The notes: generated by a model from the sequence alone, not told the origin. 64,000 nucleotides of DNA from Hymenobacter jeollabukensis (GCF_005771675.1 NZ_VAJM01000016.1:1-64000); one strand, 5' to 3'; positions 52,391-62,122 are shown, numbered from the stretch's first letter. Numbers and translations are program-made.

Positions 52391-52640
52391 GGCCTGGCTC
52401 TGCCTCGGCGTCCTGACCGCCCTGGCCACCCGCATAGTCCGACGCCAGATCCGGGAAGGCCGCGTGGTTCCAGCCATGTTCGACTTCATGACCATTGAGA
52501 TGATGCTGATGGCGCTGGCCGTGTTGTGCTGGCCCGCATTGGTCGGGCCCGCCGGCCCCCCGCCACTGGCCTGGGCAATGGCAGGCTGGAGCATGGAGGT
52601 GGTACGGCTGTTGTTGCTGGCCTGGGTGGACGACCATTAA
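52377..52640 (+). CDS. Small membrane protein
   Basis: An 87-aa protein with two or three hydrophobic segments (AWLCLGVLTALATRIV, MMLMALAVLCWPALVG, VVRLLLLAWV) and a basic loop. Overlaps the previous membrane gene, so the two may act together. Confidence 0.5.
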   Translation: MFSPEAWLCLGVLTALATRIVRRQIREGRVVPAMFDFMTIEMMLMALAVLCWPALVGPAGPPPLAWAMAGWSMEVVRLLLLAWVDDH

Positions 52641-52705
52641 CGACGACGCCCCCAAAGCGCACCAGGTGCACCTTGGGGGCGAGCATACGCTAGCAGCTGC
52701 TGGGG

Positions 52706-52930
52706 CTACCAGAGGCGGTAGCGCCGGCGGAGCCGAACACCGGCTAGCCACAGCCGGATGAAGGCTGCTAGCATGCTAAACAAGGCGTGTAAAACCTTGC
52801 ACAGGAGGGCAAACGCGCCGAGTTCAGCGGCGTGTTGCAGGACCCAAGCCAGCAAGTGCAGCAGGGCAACGAGGAGCGAGTGAGCGGCAACCCCTAGGGC
52901 TGCGAGGCTCATGGAAAATATACTAACCAT
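52706..52930 (-). CDS. Small membrane protein
   Basis: A 74-aa protein, MVSIFSMSLAALGVAAHSLLVALLHLLAWVL..., almost wholly hydrophobic with a basic end (GVRLRRRYRLW). Convergent with the two plus-strand membrane genes. The adjacent 52931-53089 stretch shows no further gene. Confidence 0.42.
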   Translation of the reverse strand: MVSIFSMSLAALGVAAHSLLVALLHLLAWVLQHAAELGAFALLCKVLHALFSMLAAFIRLWLAGVRLRRRYRLW

Positions 52931-53089
52931 GCCCTATGTAGTACCGCACCTCTGCTCTGTCACGGGCAAAACGCCCCTTATTCGGGTTTTTACCCCGAAA
53001 TATTTGTAAGTGATTGACCGTCAAGGGGTGTTTTTTTGCGTCTCGCCGGCGTAAAGAGCGTTATCCACCTTTTCACCCGCCGCCGGGGC

Positions 53090-54835
53090 TCAGCGGCCAC
53101 CGGCTTCAGCCGCCGCACGCAGGCTGCCAACCGCGAACCCCGGCTCCAACCCGGTGGGCCGGGCGTTGTCGAGGCGCTTGCCCACGACCACGCGGAAGGG
53201 CTCGAAGAACAGCGGCAGGTAGGGCGCCTGGTCGTAGAGCAGGGCCTGCAGCTGACGCAACTGCCGGGCCTGGCTGGTCGAGTCGCCGGTGGCCACGATG
53301 CTTTCCATCAGCTGATCGGCGCGGCGGTTGCTGAAGCGGGTGCGGTTGGCACCGTGTTCCCCCACAAAATCGGAATGCAGCAGCGGGCGCAGGTCGTAGA
53401 AGAAGGGGTTGCCGTAGAGCGTGCGCAGCGCCAGCTCGAATTCACCGTTGCGGCGCTGCTCCGAGAGCAGTCCCCCCTCGGTGGGCGCCAAGGCTACTTC
53501 TAGCCCGATCTGCCGCGCTGCTTGCTGAAAGAGCAGGGCAATCGTTTCGTAGGTCCGCTCGCCGGCGCCGTACGCGACGCGCAGCGAGACGGGCTGGGCC
53601 TGGCCGGGCAGGTGCCAGCCGTCGGCGCGGCGCTGCCACCCGGCCTGTTGCAGCAGCTCAGCGGCGCGGGCCGGGGCGTAGGAGCGCAGGGGCAGGCTAT
53701 CATTGTAGGCCCAGCGTTCCAGCGGGTTGATGATGCCGGTGGTGCGGCGGCCGCGGCCGAAGGTGACGGCGCGCACCAACTGGTCGACGTCGATCAGGTG
53801 GCCCATGGCCTGCCGTACCAGGGCGTTGCGCAGCTTCGGGTGCTGGGTGTTGGTTTCCATGACGACCACCCGGAACGACGGCGGCGAATAGAACCGGAAC
53901 CGGGTGCTGTCGGCCGACTGCTGCAGGCGCGCAAAGTCCGGCCCCGATATCATCGGGTAGACGTCCAGCTCGCCGCGGCGCAGGGCCAGGATGGCTGTCG
54001 CCGCGTTGGGCACGATGTGGAACTCGATGCGGGAGGGGTTGGCCTCAAACACCGGATGCGACTGCTGGCTGCCCCACCAGTGGGCCTTGCGGGCAAGCGT
54101 GAGCTGCTGCCCGTTGTTCCAGCTCACCAACTCGTAGGGGCCGCTGCCGCGCAGCTGCTGCGGGTCACGCCAGCGCGAGGCCTCGTTGAATGCTTTCTGG
54201 AAGGCCAGCACCGCCGGCAGCTGCTCCAGGTTCGGAACGGGTCGAGTAAAACTGCGCACCGGCACGGCCCGCAGCACGCCCGTAGGATCAAGCAGGTATT
54301 CCGGCAGCACGGAAAACTCGCCGCTGTTAATCGCGTGGGTCGCCGCGTGGCCACGGCAGACCAGGGTAAAGGCGCGCGGGTCCTTCGCGTCGAGGCGTAT
54401 GTCCTGGATAAAGTCGATGATGGCGCGCTGGCCCTCGTTGGGTATGCCCGGGGCGAAATGTGCCTTCAGCGTAAAGGCCACGTCGCTGGCCAGCACGGGT
54501 TTTCCGTTGTCCCAGGTAGCGGCGGGGTTGAGGCGGTACTGCAGGTACGTGAGCGAATCATCGCGGGTCTCACGCGGCATGGCTTCGGCCAGGCACGGCA
54601 CACGGCTGCGCGAGGCGGCGTCGATGGCCAGCAGGCCCTGGTACAGCAGGTTAATCGACTGGACGGCGTACGAATTGGGCAACGTGACCGGGCAGAGGCT
54701 TTCCGGGTCTTTGGGCCACACGACGCGCACCGTGCCGGTGCTTTGTTGGGGCTTGGACCCGGGGCAGCCGGTCAGCGTGGCCACGAGCAGGGCGCAGACA
54801 AAGGCGCGAACTTGATTGGAGAAGATCATCAGCAA
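53090..54835 (-). CDS. Family 5 ABC substrate-binding lipoprotein (peptide/nickel type)
   Basis: A 581-aa extracellular solute-binding protein. A lipobox LTGC follows the signal (FVCALLVATLTGC). SBP_bac_5 features include RLNPAATWDNGKPVLASDVAFTLKA, GSGPYELVSWNNGQQLTLARKAHWWG, LRRGELDVYPMISGPDFARLQ and the closing YLPLFFEPFRVVV. It would deliver oligopeptides or similar ligands to an importer, but no permease or ATPase is nearby. Divergent from the gene at 55033 over 197 bp. Confidence 0.87.
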   Translation of the reverse strand: MLMIFSNQVRAFVCALLVATLTGCPGSKPQQSTGTVRVVWPKDPESLCPVTLPNSYAVQSINLLYQGLLAIDAASRSRVPCLAEAMPRETRDDSLTYLQYRLNPAATWDNGKPVLASDVAFTLKAHFAPGIPNEGQRAIIDFIQDIRLDAKDPRAFTLVCRGHAATHAINSGEFSVLPEYLLDPTGVLRAVPVRSFTRPVPNLEQLPAVLAFQKAFNEASRWRDPQQLRGSGPYELVSWNNGQQLTLARKAHWWGSQQSHPVFEANPSRIEFHIVPNAATAILALRRGELDVYPMISGPDFARLQQSADSTRFRFYSPPSFRVVVMETNTQHPKLRNALVRQAMGHLIDVDQLVRAVTFGRGRRTTGIINPLERWAYNDSLPLRSYAPARAAELLQQAGWQRRADGWHLPGQAQPVSLRVAYGAGERTYETIALLFQQAARQIGLEVALAPTEGGLLSEQRRNGEFELALRTLYGNPFFYDLRPLLHSDFVGEHGANRTRFSNRRADQLMESIVATGDSTSQARQLRQLQALLYDQAPYLPLFFEPFRVVVGKRLDNARPTGLEPGFAVGSLRAAAEAGGR

Positions 54836-55032
54836 TGCGGCAAAGGCGGCAAAGGTAGGCAGTACGGCCGCGCCATCGGGTGCGCGAACTGCCTCTTACC
54901 TTTGCCGGTGAGCTGGCACCAGGCCGGCAGGAATGCGGTTGTAACGAGCAGATAGGCCCGGGCAATACACACCGCCGGCACCCGTTCAGGGGCTGGCCGC
55001 CGCCCTACTTACCAGATGACCGAAGAATCGCT

Positions 55033-56547
55033 ATGCAGGAATTAATCAACCTAGCCAAGATTGTCACGAACCGACGGCTGACCACATTGCCCCTGCTCGA
55101 ATTTGGCGCCAAGGGCGATAATGCCACGCGGGAAACCGAGTTTCTGCAGATGTTGGTGACGGAAACCAACCTGACCAAAAGCCAGTTGGCCCGGCGGCTG
55201 TACGGGGAAAACTCGGAGACGACCCAGGCGGCGCTGCGCAAGCTCAAACAGCGCCTGCAGGACAAGCTCATGAGCCACTTGTTCTTCCTGGACAACACCG
55301 ATTCCCGCCACCCGGTACACCGGCGCTACGAGCAGCAATGCCTCGATCTGCACCACCAGGCTACGGTGCTTTGGCGGGAGGGAGGCCAAGGGCTGGTGCC
55401 GCAGGTGCTGCGCAAGCTGGTACGGCTCGCCGAGGAGGGCGAATTCACGTCGATGGCACTATCGGGCTGGCAGATGATGCGCAGCTACTCCGTGGAAATC
55501 AACGATACGACCCTGTTTCGGCAGTGTCAAACCGAACTGGAACGGTTGGTGTCCCTTCGGGCGGCCGAGGAAGAAGCGGAAGACTTGTTTTGGTCCACCA
55601 AATCCGCGTTAGGCGGGGTCATCACCGTGCGCACGGAGGTGCTGAACACCAAACTGCCGCAGGTAGTGGCCCGGCTTACCGAACTCTGGGACCAGACCAG
55701 GTCCTACACGGTCTACAACGCGCTGCTGAAGATGCGCCTGTTTTCAGCGGAAATGGCGGGTGATTTCGAAAAAGTAGCGGGAATCACCGGCGAGGCCGAA
55801 GCCTTGTTTGCGCAGGGCCAGCTGAATCCCAAACGCTTTGACAGCCGGTTTACCAAGTTCTATCACACGTATGCTCTGCTGCGCACCGGGCGGCTGCGGG
55901 AAGGGTTGGCCGTATGCGAGCCTTACCTGGCCGCGTTTCACATATCGAGCACCAACTGGTTTTCCTATCTCGAAAACTACTTGCTGCTGGCCATGCACGC
56001 CGGCGAGTACGACAAGGCGGCCGACGTGCTGCGGCGCCAGCAGCAAAATCCAAACGTCGGCAAGCTGGTCGTATCGGCCGCGCAGCGCTGGGACCTGTAC
56101 CGGGCTTACCTGTTCCTGGTCCGGCCCAAAGAAGCCGGCTTGCGGCCGCTGCACTTCGCTCAGCTGGTGCAGCGCGTACCCGACCACGCCAAAAACAAAC
56201 AGGGCTACAACGTGGCCATCCTGATCCTGCAGTTCTTTCACTTTCTGCGCGAGAACAACGAGGAAGCCCTGCAGGGCCGCCTGGAGTCGCTGCGAAAATA
56301 TGAGGGCATGCACCTGCGCACGGAAAATGCCACGCGCAGCCGCCTGATGTTCCGACTGCTGCAGTTGGTCGTAAAACTCAATTTCGATCCGCAGGCCTGC
56401 GCGAAGAAGGGCGCCGGTCTGATCGAGAAGCTGCGCGCTTCGCCGGCGCCCGGGGAAGCGTATGCCGAGGTGGAAATCATTCCCTACGAGGCGTTGTGGA
56501 CGTTGACCTTGCAGGTGTTGGAGCAGCGCCGCCAGGAAGTGCGCTAA
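55033..56547 (+). CDS. Helical-repeat protein, TPR-like
   Basis: A 504-aa protein, nearly all helical, with TPR-like pairs (FYHTYALLRTGRLREGLAVCEPYL; WFSYLENYLLLAMHAGEYDKAADVLRRQ). The N-terminal 90 residues (TKSQLARRLYGENSETTQAALRKLKQRLQDKLMSHLF) look like a helix-turn-helix adaptor, so it may be a regulator. ATG 55033 follows a long non-coding leader. It is known to me only as an uncharacterised Hymenobacter/Cytophagales protein type. Confidence 0.65.
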   Translation: MQELINLAKIVTNRRLTTLPLLEFGAKGDNATRETEFLQMLVTETNLTKSQLARRLYGENSETTQAALRKLKQRLQDKLMSHLFFLDNTDSRHPVHRRYEQQCLDLHHQATVLWREGGQGLVPQVLRKLVRLAEEGEFTSMALSGWQMMRSYSVEINDTTLFRQCQTELERLVSLRAAEEEAEDLFWSTKSALGGVITVRTEVLNTKLPQVVARLTELWDQTRSYTVYNALLKMRLFSAEMAGDFEKVAGITGEAEALFAQGQLNPKRFDSRFTKFYHTYALLRTGRLREGLAVCEPYLAAFHISSTNWFSYLENYLLLAMHAGEYDKAADVLRRQQQNPNVGKLVVSAAQRWDLYRAYLFLVRPKEAGLRPLHFAQLVQRVPDHAKNKQGYNVAILILQFFHFLRENNEEALQGRLESLRKYEGMHLRTENATRSRLMFRLLQLVVKLNFDPQACAKKGAGLIEKLRASPAPGEAYAEVEIIPYEALWTLTLQVLEQRRQEVR

Positions 56548-56570
56548 CAGCGCTCGGTGGAAAAAAGAAA

Positions 56571-56600
56571 GCGGGGAGCCCCTGATCAGGAGCTCCCCGC
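56571..56600. terminator. Bidirectional terminator between convergent genes
   Basis: GCGGGGAGC...GCTCCCCGC with an inner CCTGATCAGG. The run of A before it (56561-56570) gives a T-tract for minus-strand transcripts ending after 56624. It serves the convergent pair at 56547 and 56624. Confidence 0.75.
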
Positions 56601-56623
56601 CGCCGTATGGCCCACCGCGAAGG

Positions 56624-59600
56624 TTAATGGGTAATCTGAATGTTGCGGGTTTCGGTCTGCCCGCCGCGGCGCATGCGGACGTGGTAGAGGCCCGCCGGCA
56701 GCGTCGAGGTGTCGATGCGCACTTTGCCCGTGCGCGTGCTGCCCAGTTTCTGCACGAGGCCGCGGTCGTTGAACAGCTCCACCTGGTAGGCGTGCGGGTT
56801 CTGGTCATCGGGTAGCTGCAGCGTAGCGGCCGTGACGGCGGCAGGCTCCGTTTCGTCCAGGGAGCTAACCTCTACGTAGCCGTCGCTGGGCACCGGCGCT
56901 ACGCGGAAGCTGTAGGGGTTGCAGCGGCCGGAGTTATCCGGCGTGACCAGGAAGCGGGCGATGGGCAGGTTGACGCCCGAGCAGGAGCTAGGGGCCGTTA
57001 CGGTGACTTCGATGGTAGCGGTAACTACCCCAAACGAGTAATACGGCGTCGAGGTCGTTGCCCGGAACGCAACCGGGTAAGTGCCCGGGGTGCCCCCCAC
57101 GTAGCCGCGGGTCGAGGAGCGGGTCCAATAGTACGGGCCCGTGGTTTGACCGGTGGCCTTCACCGTAACCGAGCTGTTGGGGCAGAGGCGGACCTGACCC
57201 GGTTGAAACTCGTACTCAATCGTCAGCGGCGAGCCAGCCGAGGCGTTGATCGTGTAGGTGGCGGCCGGGCTGGGGGCCGCGCCGGTGCGGGTGGCCACGA
57301 CGCTGACGGTGATGGTGCCGGCCGTGCCGTTGTTGCGTACTTCCTGCGTCAGGCCGGTGCCGCTGGCCGTCGCGGTGCCGGTCGAGGCAAACACGCCCGG
57401 GCCGGTGAGCGTCCAAGTGTACGACGTGGCGCCGGTACGCGAGCCGCAGTCGTTGAGCGTAATTGTCGACGCGGCGTTCAAGCAGATGGCGCTGTTGTTG
57501 CTGCCCTGGAACGTGGGCGTTTGCGTCTGGTTGAACAGCTCGCGCACCAGCCAGGCCTGCGCCGGCGCGTCCAGGGTGACGTGCTTGGCGTTGCCCGTGT
57601 AGGCGTAGTACGCATCAAACGGCGTCTCGTCGTTGCAGATGAGCTGGCGCTGAGCCAGGTTCGTGTACGCGTCGGGCAGCGTGGTCACGCCGTTGTAGCC
57701 GCTGGTAATGGTGCGGTACTGGTAAGCCAGCGCGCTGACCGTGGGAATAAAGCAATGGTTGGGGCGCACGGTGGTGAAGCGGTACACGTAGCCGGACATT
57801 TGCGGGCCGTTCAATGTGCCGGAGACAATTTGCTGCTGCGCGTCGTAGATGCCGCCCGGAGCCACGTCGTAGCTGTTGAACGGCGTGTTAGCCGTAAACT
57901 GCCGGCGCTTGTGAATATCCCTAACCAGCGAGACAAGGACCGTGGCTTCGCCGTTGAACACCGGGCCGCGGGTGCCCGCGTTCGGGGAGAAGTACATATT
58001 GGCCGCAATCTGCGTTCCCGAGGTGGTCGAGCGGTAGAAGAATTTGCGGCGCTGGGCGCTGGCGGTACGGGCCACGTCGAGCTCGATGCCGGTGCTGCCG
58101 GCAACGCCGGCCTGGGCATTGGCCTGCCCGGAGTTGCTGCCGTTGGCCAGGGCCACGCGGCGCACTTGCTGGGGCCAGCCCAGCGAGCCGGGTAGCCCGT
58201 TGCTTTGCAGGGCGCGCATGAAGGGAATGTGGTAGCGCTGGCCGCTCAGGTCCAGCTGGTGTTGCACCAGCATCTGCTGCGCCGCAATCGAATTCAAGCG
58301 GGCCAGGTTCTTTTCGGCCGACTCGGATACGCCCTTGAAGTAGTCGATGAACACCTGGTCGCCCAACGGGATGACGGCCCCTTGGTGCGGCGCGTCGAAG
58401 GACAGGTACAGGTCCACGTTGTGCTTCCAGTAGGGCTGCTGGTACGTAGCAAGGTTATTGGCGTCAGCGTAGTTTTTCTCCATCAAGGCCAGGGCATAGC
58501 GCGTGATCAGGCCGCCCATGGACGGAGCGATGATGGTTACTTTCTGCGTGGGGTCCGCCATGTGGGACTGCAGCTCGGTGAGCAGCTGCACGACCACCAG
58601 CGCGTTGCGCTCGATGTAGTCGGCCCCGCCGTCGACCAGCTCATTGGTTACGCCGCTGGGGCGACTCGCAAAGCGGTACGTCATCGGGAAGTTGAGCAAT
58701 ACCAAGTCCCGTTCCCGGCCCGATACCTGCAGGGCCGGCGCCAGCTGCGCGAAGTCGGCTTGGATCTGGTCGATGTCGCGCTTGTCCGAAGGGTCGAAGC
58801 CGTCCATCACGAGGATGGGGTTGCGCAGTTTGCGGTCCGACTGGCCGAGCGGGTGGTAGATGATGCTCTTTACCTGCCCCTCGCCGTAGGTCAACATGCC
58901 ATCGTAGTCGCGCCACTGCCGGCTTTTGACGGTGGTGGGCCAGGGCACTTCGACCACATTGATGCGATTGGCCACCGCCGCCGCGCCCTTCACGAACACG
59001 GTGGCGTGCGCCTGCGTCGTGGAGCCGTCGCTGAAGTAGATGGTAAAGCCAATGCTCTGCCAGCCGGTGCCGGGGAAGATCAAGCTCGTTTTGGCGCCTG
59101 GGGAAATGTACACCTGGTTCCAGCCCACCTGCATAAAGGCGTAGCTTACGCTGCGGCCGGTGTTCTGGAGCTGAAAGCCGGTGGGCATCGTTACCGTCAC
59201 GGTCTGGTAGACGGAATCAGCCAGCGGCGCGGCCACCGTGACGCGGTTGGTGAGGTAGGGCGACCCGGAATAGCCATCGTAGTACAGCCCGTCCACGTCG
59301 CGGATGGTGCCGCGGTCCTCAGCCAGCGTATCGAGGGTGCCAAACTGGTAGTCCAACACCCCAATGGGCAGGACACCACCGGAGCGCTTCGCGGCCGTGG
59401 CTTCGGCGTCGGCGACCTGGCGCAGCGCCGAGCGCTGATACGGCAGGGCCCCGAACTGGTAAGCCGACTGGTAGAGCTCGAAATAGCTCTGAAAGAAGTG
59501 GGAGGCCGAGGACGTCGAGTACTGGGTGAAGGTTTCCAAGCCAGCAGTGCCCAACACCCGGTCGTAGAGAATGCCGCCCGGAACGCGGGATTTGTCCAGC

Positions 59601-59764
59601 GGCGAAATCAGGCTGTCCACGAGCTGCGTGTAGTCGCTGCGCGTTTCGATGGGGATGTAAGGTTGGGGGTCAACGGGTTGCGGGGCAATGGCCGCCGTTC
59701 GGATTTGCGCATGCGCAGCCGCCCCGCCCAGAAGTAGGGCGAGTGCAGTAAAAATTCGTTTCAT
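56624..59764 (-). CDS. Large T9SS-exported alpha/beta-hydrolase-like protein
   Basis: A 1046-aa secreted protein: signal peptide (IFTALALLLGGAAAHAQ), a central alpha/beta-hydrolase-like region with ILVMDGFDPSDKRDIDQI, nucleophile-elbow-like TIIAPSMGGLITRYALALME (serine near residue 417) and LSFDAPHQGAVIPLGDQ, then PKD-like modules (SYTWTLTGPGVF) and a C-terminal T9SS type A sorting domain (VELFNDRGLVQKLG...LPAGLYHVRM). Likely a surface lipase or esterase. The elbow reads APSMG instead of GxSxG, so activity is unproven. It precedes the lipoprotein gene's downstream end on the same strand, likely an operon. Confidence 0.82.
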   Translation of the reverse strand: MKRIFTALALLLGGAAAHAQIRTAAIAPQPVDPQPYIPIETRSDYTQLVDSLISPLDKSRVPGGILYDRVLGTAGLETFTQYSTSSASHFFQSYFELYQSAYQFGALPYQRSALRQVADAEATAAKRSGGVLPIGVLDYQFGTLDTLAEDRGTIRDVDGLYYDGYSGSPYLTNRVTVAAPLADSVYQTVTVTMPTGFQLQNTGRSVSYAFMQVGWNQVYISPGAKTSLIFPGTGWQSIGFTIYFSDGSTTQAHATVFVKGAAAVANRINVVEVPWPTTVKSRQWRDYDGMLTYGEGQVKSIIYHPLGQSDRKLRNPILVMDGFDPSDKRDIDQIQADFAQLAPALQVSGRERDLVLLNFPMTYRFASRPSGVTNELVDGGADYIERNALVVVQLLTELQSHMADPTQKVTIIAPSMGGLITRYALALMEKNYADANNLATYQQPYWKHNVDLYLSFDAPHQGAVIPLGDQVFIDYFKGVSESAEKNLARLNSIAAQQMLVQHQLDLSGQRYHIPFMRALQSNGLPGSLGWPQQVRRVALANGSNSGQANAQAGVAGSTGIELDVARTASAQRRKFFYRSTTSGTQIAANMYFSPNAGTRGPVFNGEATVLVSLVRDIHKRRQFTANTPFNSYDVAPGGIYDAQQQIVSGTLNGPQMSGYVYRFTTVRPNHCFIPTVSALAYQYRTITSGYNGVTTLPDAYTNLAQRQLICNDETPFDAYYAYTGNAKHVTLDAPAQAWLVRELFNQTQTPTFQGSNNSAICLNAASTITLNDCGSRTGATSYTWTLTGPGVFASTGTATASGTGLTQEVRNNGTAGTITVSVVATRTGAAPSPAATYTINASAGSPLTIEYEFQPGQVRLCPNSSVTVKATGQTTGPYYWTRSSTRGYVGGTPGTYPVAFRATTSTPYYSFGVVTATIEVTVTAPSSCSGVNLPIARFLVTPDNSGRCNPYSFRVAPVPSDGYVEVSSLDETEPAAVTAATLQLPDDQNPHAYQVELFNDRGLVQKLGSTRTGKVRIDTSTLPAGLYHVRMRRGGQTETRNIQITH

Positions 59765-59783
59765 GAAAGAGGGAGGGTAGCGT

Positions 59784-60359
59784 TTAGAACTTCATGTCGA
59801 AACGGCCATCGGTGACCGTGACAGTGCCGGTGCCGCCGGTCTCGCGGGCCTGGAACTCGAAGGTTCCGGCCACAATCCGGGCGACCGTATCAAGACGCGT
59901 GATGGTCAGGTGCCCCGTGGCATCGGGGCCGGTAATGAATTCGCGGCCGGGGAAGGGCTTGGCGTACTTGAACGTGGCGTACGGAGCCGTCAGCGACGGG
60001 AAGGTGGGCTGGGCAACCTGGTTCAGGTCGATGCGGCCCGTGCTTCTCACGTCGGCCACCTGGAAGCGAAAGCTCGTCTCGTTGAGCGGCGCACTTTCCG
60101 AGGCCGGTACCCGGCTGAAGTACAGCCGCAGCGTGCGCCGGCTGCCTTCGCGTTGGTACGTGGCCGATAACGGGGCTCCTACAAACAGGCTGGTTTCGGG
60201 AACCCACACCTGGCCGTCTACTTTTGCGCCGGCGGTATTGGCGCCGCTCTGCGTCGCTTCCGGCAACCGGAGTTCGGGGTAAACTTCTTTCTTCTTGCAG
60301 GCGCCCAGGGCCAAAAGCGACAGAAGAGCAGTGCTGGAGAACGAGCGGATCAGGGACAT
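59784..60359 (-). CDS. Small lipoprotein
   Basis: A 191-aa lipoprotein: signal with lipobox LALGAC, then a beta-rich domain (VDGQVWVPETSLFVG, LRLYFSRVPASESAPLNETSF, HLTITRLDTVARIVAGTFEFQA, VTVTDGRFDMKF) typical of the DUF6252-like lipoproteins of Bacteroidota. It lies 19 bp upstream of the T9SS hydrolase gene, so the two are probably co-expressed at the cell surface. Confidence 0.7.
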   Translation of the reverse strand: MSLIRSFSSTALLSLLALGACKKKEVYPELRLPEATQSGANTAGAKVDGQVWVPETSLFVGAPLSATYQREGSRRTLRLYFSRVPASESAPLNETSFRFQVADVRSTGRIDLNQVAQPTFPSLTAPYATFKYAKPFPGREFITGPDATGHLTITRLDTVARIVAGTFEFQARETGGTGTVTVTDGRFDMKF

Positions 60360-60568
60360 GGCGGGGGGGAAGTGGAGGTGAGGAAATCCGGAGCTGGTAA
60401 CAGCATGGCAGAAAGGGTTAGAGGATGAATCAATGTCTAAAAGTAGTAACTTTAGTATAACTATGGTTTAATTATTGGCAATGTTTTACAGGCGGGCTTA
60501 CGCCTGGCAACGTCGGTTTGTGGCTACCTTTCGAGAGGCCGGCGTAACGCCTGCTTCAGGAAGCTAAT

Positions 60569-61090
60569 ATGTACGTTATCCGCCTAGGGGAGCCTTACCC
60601 GTTCAACAACATTACGACCGGCGACGAGCAGGCCCGCGCCCGGCTGACGGAGAATTTTTTCGACGTGGTGTATTACCTCAACCCCGGCCCGGAGGAGGTG
60701 CAGCAGTGGCGCCGCGGCCCGATCCTGTACGGGGTGCTCGAAGCCGCCCCGGGCGTGCCCTTCGTGCTGGTGCAATTTCCGGCCATCCACCGGGTGTTCG
60801 ACGTGCCCCTGCAGCTGCGCGGGTCCGCCACCGGCTTCGGCGAGGCCTGGGCGCAGCTGGCCACCAACGCTTCCCTTTCGTTCTACCTCATCAACGCATC
60901 GACCAACCTGGTCGAGGGCCTGCGCATCGTGCCGGTGGAGGCCGCATTCGTGCGCCAGGTGCGTGCCATCGGGGCGCGGCAGCTGGCTGCCTACCCGGAT
61001 CAGGCCAGCGTACTGCGCGCGGTGGAGGTGGCTGAGCAGATCCCGCTGCGCGCCATGATGGGGCACGTAACCTGGTACACGGCCGAGTAA
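60569..61090 (+). CDS. Hypothetical plasmid protein
   Basis: A 173-aa soluble protein: MYVIRLGEPYPFNNITTGDEQARARL, FDVVYYLNPGPEEVQQWRRGPILYGVLE, VLVQFPAIHRVFDVPLQLRG. Mixed alpha/beta, no signal. No family is recognised. The 209-bp leader 60360-60568 contains an AT-rich patch (60430-60490) that may hold its promoter. Confidence 0.6.
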   Translation: MYVIRLGEPYPFNNITTGDEQARARLTENFFDVVYYLNPGPEEVQQWRRGPILYGVLEAAPGVPFVLVQFPAIHRVFDVPLQLRGSATGFGEAWAQLATNASLSFYLINASTNLVEGLRIVPVEAAFVRQVRAIGARQLAAYPDQASVLRAVEVAEQIPLRAMMGHVTWYTAE

Positions 61091-61105
61091 AGATTAGCGC
61101 CGGCG

Positions 61106-61149
61106 TGTTGTGATTTATACAACACAGAACCCCGGCAATTCGTATCTTT
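61106..61149 (+). promoter_or_regulatory. Dyad-promoter module D
   Basis: TGTTGTG-N5-TACAACA (61106-61124, one mismatch) followed after exactly 16 nt by CGTATCTTTC (61141-61150). TATCTTTC fits the Bacteroidetes -7 box TAnnTTTG in seven of eight places. The next start codon is only about 10 nt further on, so the leader is very short. Confidence 0.7.
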
Positions 61150-61159
61150 CATCGGCTAT

Positions 61160-61555
61160 ATGAAAATCGAAACCGGACTGAGTACCGAGCAGATCGACCA
61201 GCTGCAGGCTGGCCCCGACACGGACGAGCTGATCGGCCGGCACCTGCTGCAGCGCAAGACCTTCCGGCCCCGTACAGCGCCGCTGGTACCCGGCTATTTG
61301 TCCAGCGGGCGTAACCCGAGGTGGCAGCCCTTGCCGCGCTACTCGGTAGATCCGGTGGCCATGCTGGAGCTGCTGGAGCTGCTTCGCAGCAAAGGCGTTG
61401 ACGTGCGCATCGACAGCACGGTCCGCTTGGTTGGGCTGACCTTCCGCGACCGAGGCCGCGGCGGCGTCGACGGCGTAGCCGCCGAGTGGTCCGGGGAGCT
61501 GGCCGACTTGCCGCTCAGCCTGAGCAAAGCCGCCCTGAAACTGCCGCAGCTATGA
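61160..61555 (+). CDS. Hypothetical plasmid protein
   Basis: A 131-aa protein: MKIETGLSTEQIDQLQAGPDTDELIGRHLL, PRYSVDPVAMLELLELLRSKGVDVRID, VGLTFRD. The pattern resembles small phage or plasmid ABA-sandwich proteins, a loose match. First gene of operon D; coupled to the next gene (ATGA). Confidence 0.6.
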   Translation: MKIETGLSTEQIDQLQAGPDTDELIGRHLLQRKTFRPRTAPLVPGYLSSGRNPRWQPLPRYSVDPVAMLELLELLRSKGVDVRIDSTVRLVGLTFRDRGRGGVDGVAAEWSGELADLPLSLSKAALKLPQL

Positions 61556-62097
61556 GCTACAGTGCCCCTCTGGTACACCAGTATTACGCCCGGGTGCTCC
61601 GGCCCGATGGCACGGTGCAGGAATGCCTGTTTCTGGCCCACCCCAACGAGGAGCCGGAGGGCGCCGCCTGCGAGTTCAGCACCAACTGGGCAGCCCAGGC
61701 GCTGCCCCCGTGCGCGCCCGAGTGGCCGGTTCTTTCCGTGACCGATTGCAGCCGGCAGGTCTCGTACATTCCCGCGCAGTACTTCCTGGCGGACGGGCGG
61801 CTGATGACCTACTTTTTCCGCCACGACTACCAGGTGCCCGGGCGGTACGACAACCCGCGCTACTTCTTGGCCACGTTGGTGCACCGCGAGCAGCCGGGCC
61901 GTACCCGGCGCGACGTCGTGGTCATCACGCGCAGCGACTGCAGCCCGCAGCTGGTAGCCGAGGAGTTCCGCCGGCAGTGGAAGAAAGGCGAATGGAAGTA
62001 CCAGCGGCAGCCGCTGCAGGAGCTCACCAGGGAGAGCTACCACTTGCTGCGCCACCAGCTGCTACAGGACGCCCCACGCTACTTAGCCGGTAGCTAA
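61552..62097 (+). CDS. Hypothetical plasmid protein
   Basis: A 181-aa soluble protein: SYSAPLVHQYYARVLRPDGTVQECLFLAHPNEE, YIPAQYFLADGRLMTYFFRHDYQVPGRYDNPRYFLATLVHRE, then a charged helical end (QELTRESYHLLRHQLLQD). Start ATG 61552 overlaps the upstream stop. No family is recognised. Confidence 0.6.
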   Translation: MSYSAPLVHQYYARVLRPDGTVQECLFLAHPNEEPEGAACEFSTNWAAQALPPCAPEWPVLSVTDCSRQVSYIPAQYFLADGRLMTYFFRHDYQVPGRYDNPRYFLATLVHREQPGRTRRDVVVITRSDCSPQLVAEEFRRQWKKGEWKYQRQPLQELTRESYHLLRHQLLQDAPRYLAGS

Positions 62098-62122
62098 GAC
62101 CCGTAAAACCAAGTAAACAGGT

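Noticed and set aside
58205-59737. A 510-aa open frame opposite the T9SS hydrolase
   Set aside because: The minus-strand protein has signal peptide, hydrolase motifs and sorting domain; the opposite frame is a compositional shadow. The same holds for 53522-54955 and 37387-38547.
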